From the NCBI GenBank assembly GCA_003439945.1, contig QVRM01005417.1:487001-551000 (forward strand): DNA of 64,000 nucleotides, written 5' to 3'. The notes under the pieces were generated by a model. It did not search any database, was not told the origin of the DNA, and saw nothing but the letters and a program-made list of their open reading frames with translations. The first letter of the stretch is position 1; each line of letters starts with the position of its first letter. This DNA comes from Dermanyssus gallinae. Taxonomy: Eukaryota; Arthropoda; Arachnida; Mesostigmata; Dermanyssidae. This document shows, piece after piece, positions 62,085 through 64,000 of this stretch. A program made the position numbers and the translations under genes.

Positions 62085-62493
62085 TTATTATTATTATTAT
62101 TATCTATTTATGTGCTTATTATTTAACGCTTTGTAATACGAAAATATAAAAAGCTTCTCATGTGAGATAATGCTGACACAAGGGATGATACAGTTGGTCA
62201 TTCGTAAGCATTAGTTATGCGAATGCATTAAACGTAAAATTCAGACACTAAACATAGTATTAATGATTGCGCGCGAGCACCAGCTTAAGTGATTCCCTGC
62301 TGAGATAGTCAACACCTGGCCTGAACAAATTGAAACCTAAAGGCTAGATTACACGCTCGCCGAGATCAACTTGCTAATCTACTGCGAGGTAGTACTGATT
62401 AATGAATCGTTTTTTACGTGTATCAATTTTGGGTTGGGGAGAGCTAACCACGAAAGCAAATATAGGTCATCGCTATGATCGAGGAGAATATAT
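60421..62493. other. No gene recognised; simple repeats
   Basis: Contents: GTC/GTT repeats at 60756-60880, GAT/GGT repeats at 61230-61320, (TA)n at 61617-61679 and 62038-62082, (ATT)n at 62083-62103. Frames are compositional. Confidence 0.6.
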
Positions 62494-62682
62494 CCCGAGC
62501 AAGATGGCTTAGTAGCAAAAGCCTTTGTCTTGCATTCGGGAGGCCTGGGTTCGTGACCCAGACCGGTCACTCTTAAATTTGTTTTTATGGTTTCCAATTT
62601 GAACAAGGTAAATGCCGAAGTGAATTATAAATCATCCATGACATAAAAAACGTAGACGGGCATTAGCCTTACGGAACAAAAA

Positions 62683-62710
<28 letters not shown>
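62494..62710 (+). mobile_element. tRNA-derived SINE (family B)
   Basis: This is a second, unrelated tRNA-headed element. The A box is TGGCTTAGTAGC (about 62505-62516) and the B box GGGTTCGTGACCC (62548-62560). A roughly 70-bp body follows. Near the 3' end, ACGTAGACGGGCATTAGCCT with TACGG can fold, and it is followed by ACAAAAAAGATATATAT running into a (TA)n tract. The last part recurs at 36011-36098. No clear target-site duplication was seen, so the 5' limit is set at the start of the tRNA similarity. A tRNA gene is rejected because the acceptor stem does not close. Confidence 0.72.
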
Positions 62711-62719
<9 letters not shown>

Positions 62720-64000
62720 AACATACATATAGTTAAATGTTAGATCATGCTGCCAGTGTCATGATCGGGCCTCAGCTGGCCGGACATTACATAAATGCTT
62801 CTTGTTATAGCAGACAGAACGCCAATACCAATCCCCCATTGCAAGCAAAACGGTGAGGTTGCATGGCGTATTGATAGATATGACAGAGATGCGGTATGAG
62901 CAATTTTTCGATGCGGTCGCTCCGCTGTTTCTCCTTCGACATCCGTGGACCGCTTTAACTGTATGGGCTATTTAGAGTAGTTGTACGCGAACTGACCCGT
63001 ATATTGATTGGACACGTCTTGCTTCTTGAGTAAGTCTGCCGGAATGATAAATGGGTGTTCTACCAAGAGAACAATCTGTAGACGCCAGGACTTGCTTGCA
63101 ATGCTGTACGGCGAGGGTAAGACGCTGTACCAGACCTTCTACCTTTTCTCGCTTTCCCCCGCGATAATTTTGATAGCTTAATGCTTAATGTCTTGCTCTG
63201 CGGCAGCCGTGTGTCTCAACCATAAAGGGCGCTATCCAAAGTATTTTTTTAATGGCGCAATTGTGTCGTTTAGCTATTTTGGTCATACCTACGACACAAG
63301 TTATGCTGCGTGATTTGACTTCCAGTAAGCAGTTAGTTGTACATTCGATCTAACGAAACGTCAGTTGGCAAAACTATTAATCAAACGAATGCCGGCGCAT
63401 TTTCTCTCCTGAACGTTGTTGTTTTTGTGTTACTGTCACCGCTCTTGTCACGGCTGTCGTAGTTGTTGTTGTTGCTGTCCTTGTCGTGCTGACTATTCCT
63501 TTTTTTCGTATTGCCTTACTCTGCATTGGCTTTCTTCTTTTCCCCACCATCCCATTTTTACTTCTGCACAAAAACGAGTCCGATACCGATAACCACTGAA
63601 CCAACAAATCAAGGCTTTTGACGACAGGGAAGCAGTTTGTAGCGTGAACATATTGCAAGTCAAAACCGCACCCATCACTGAATGAGTGTGTATTAGATCC
63701 GCGTAGCCTAGCCCGCCTTCACGCCCTCCGGCATTGACGGGGACAATGACTTGAGTACACCGGCGCCATATTATCATCGTTAGAGTAAACATAGCTCCAG
63801 TATACGCCGAGAAGTCACTTGTATGTGAGCGCGATGCTAGTCTGCTGTGATTGATATCAGTGGAGGCACTCTTAGCATGTGTCGACACTCGTGTGAGACA
63901 GGGGGCGCCACAGATGCTCTCTTTGTGGGCAGCATACACGATATGCTGATTTAGGTATTTTAGGGCCAGGCTTTGGCAGGCTTATACAGATGCCAACCTA
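62711..64000. other. No gene recognised
   Basis: This is unique-looking sequence. The minus frames at 63377-63658 and 63493-63939 (93 and 148 codons) overlap Thr-coding ACA repeats or lack any known motif. Confidence 0.5.

Noticed and set aside
62500..62570. tRNA gene
   Set aside because: The acceptor stem does not close and the sequence continues into a repeat body.

Overview
This is a eukaryotic window, most likely from an arthropod nuclear genome. The evidence is spliceosomal exons with GT-AG borders, an arthropod-like kainate receptor, an R2-like non-LTR retrotransposon, mariner-type transposase remnants and tRNA-derived SINEs. A chelicerate such as a parasitiform mite or tick is possible, but that is a guess. 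I see no prokaryotic operons, rRNA genes or CRISPR arrays. Most long open frames are shadows of simple-sequence DNA.

Only one host gene could be established: a kainate-type ionotropic glutamate receptor on the minus strand. Two consecutive coding exons of its extracellular amino-terminal domain lie at 52549-52710 (upstream in the gene) and 47906-48157 (downstream). Both are bounded by clean splice sites and the intron phases match exactly. The start of the gene should lie at higher coordinates, and the rest of the receptor (ligand-binding domain, channel, tail) at lower coordinates or outside the window. I could not identify those exons.

The rest is repeat-rich, probably intronic or intergenic DNA. 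Left part (1-24 kb): GC-rich simple-sequence tracts, a mariner transposase pseudogene (2764-3530), a SINE copy (4863-5048), an endonuclease/RT LINE fragment (13195-14290) and a 42-bp-period minisatellite (22251-23028). Middle (24-47 kb): a second decayed LINE (24553-26480), a SINE with perfect target duplications (31804-31989), inverted-repeat structures at 35.4-35.96 kb and 36.1-36.8 kb, two transposase C-terminal scraps, another SINE (43094-43274) and the 3' part of an R2-like element (46230-47360). Right part (47-64 kb): the two receptor exons, an R1/Jockey-like element (50560-52260) in the intron between them and antisense to the gene, an RT element carrying a conserved WDVT-type domain (53010-54237), a small array of LINE 3' tails (54278-54489), a 5'-truncated SINE (55563-55659), G/C homopolymer blocks, a 27-bp minisatellite (59760-60090) and a second SINE family (62494-62710).

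The most interesting signals are: (1) a tRNA-derived SINE family with four copies, each with its own target-site duplication, sharing a terminal hairpin; (2) a conserved LINE 3' tail, found behind an R2-like ORF, as an isolated copy and as a three-copy array, with flanks rich in TA; (3) two families of inverted-repeat structure, one about 700 bp long; (4) more than 30 long (TA)n tracts, several of them joined to retroposon tails or sitting at inverted-repeat junctions.
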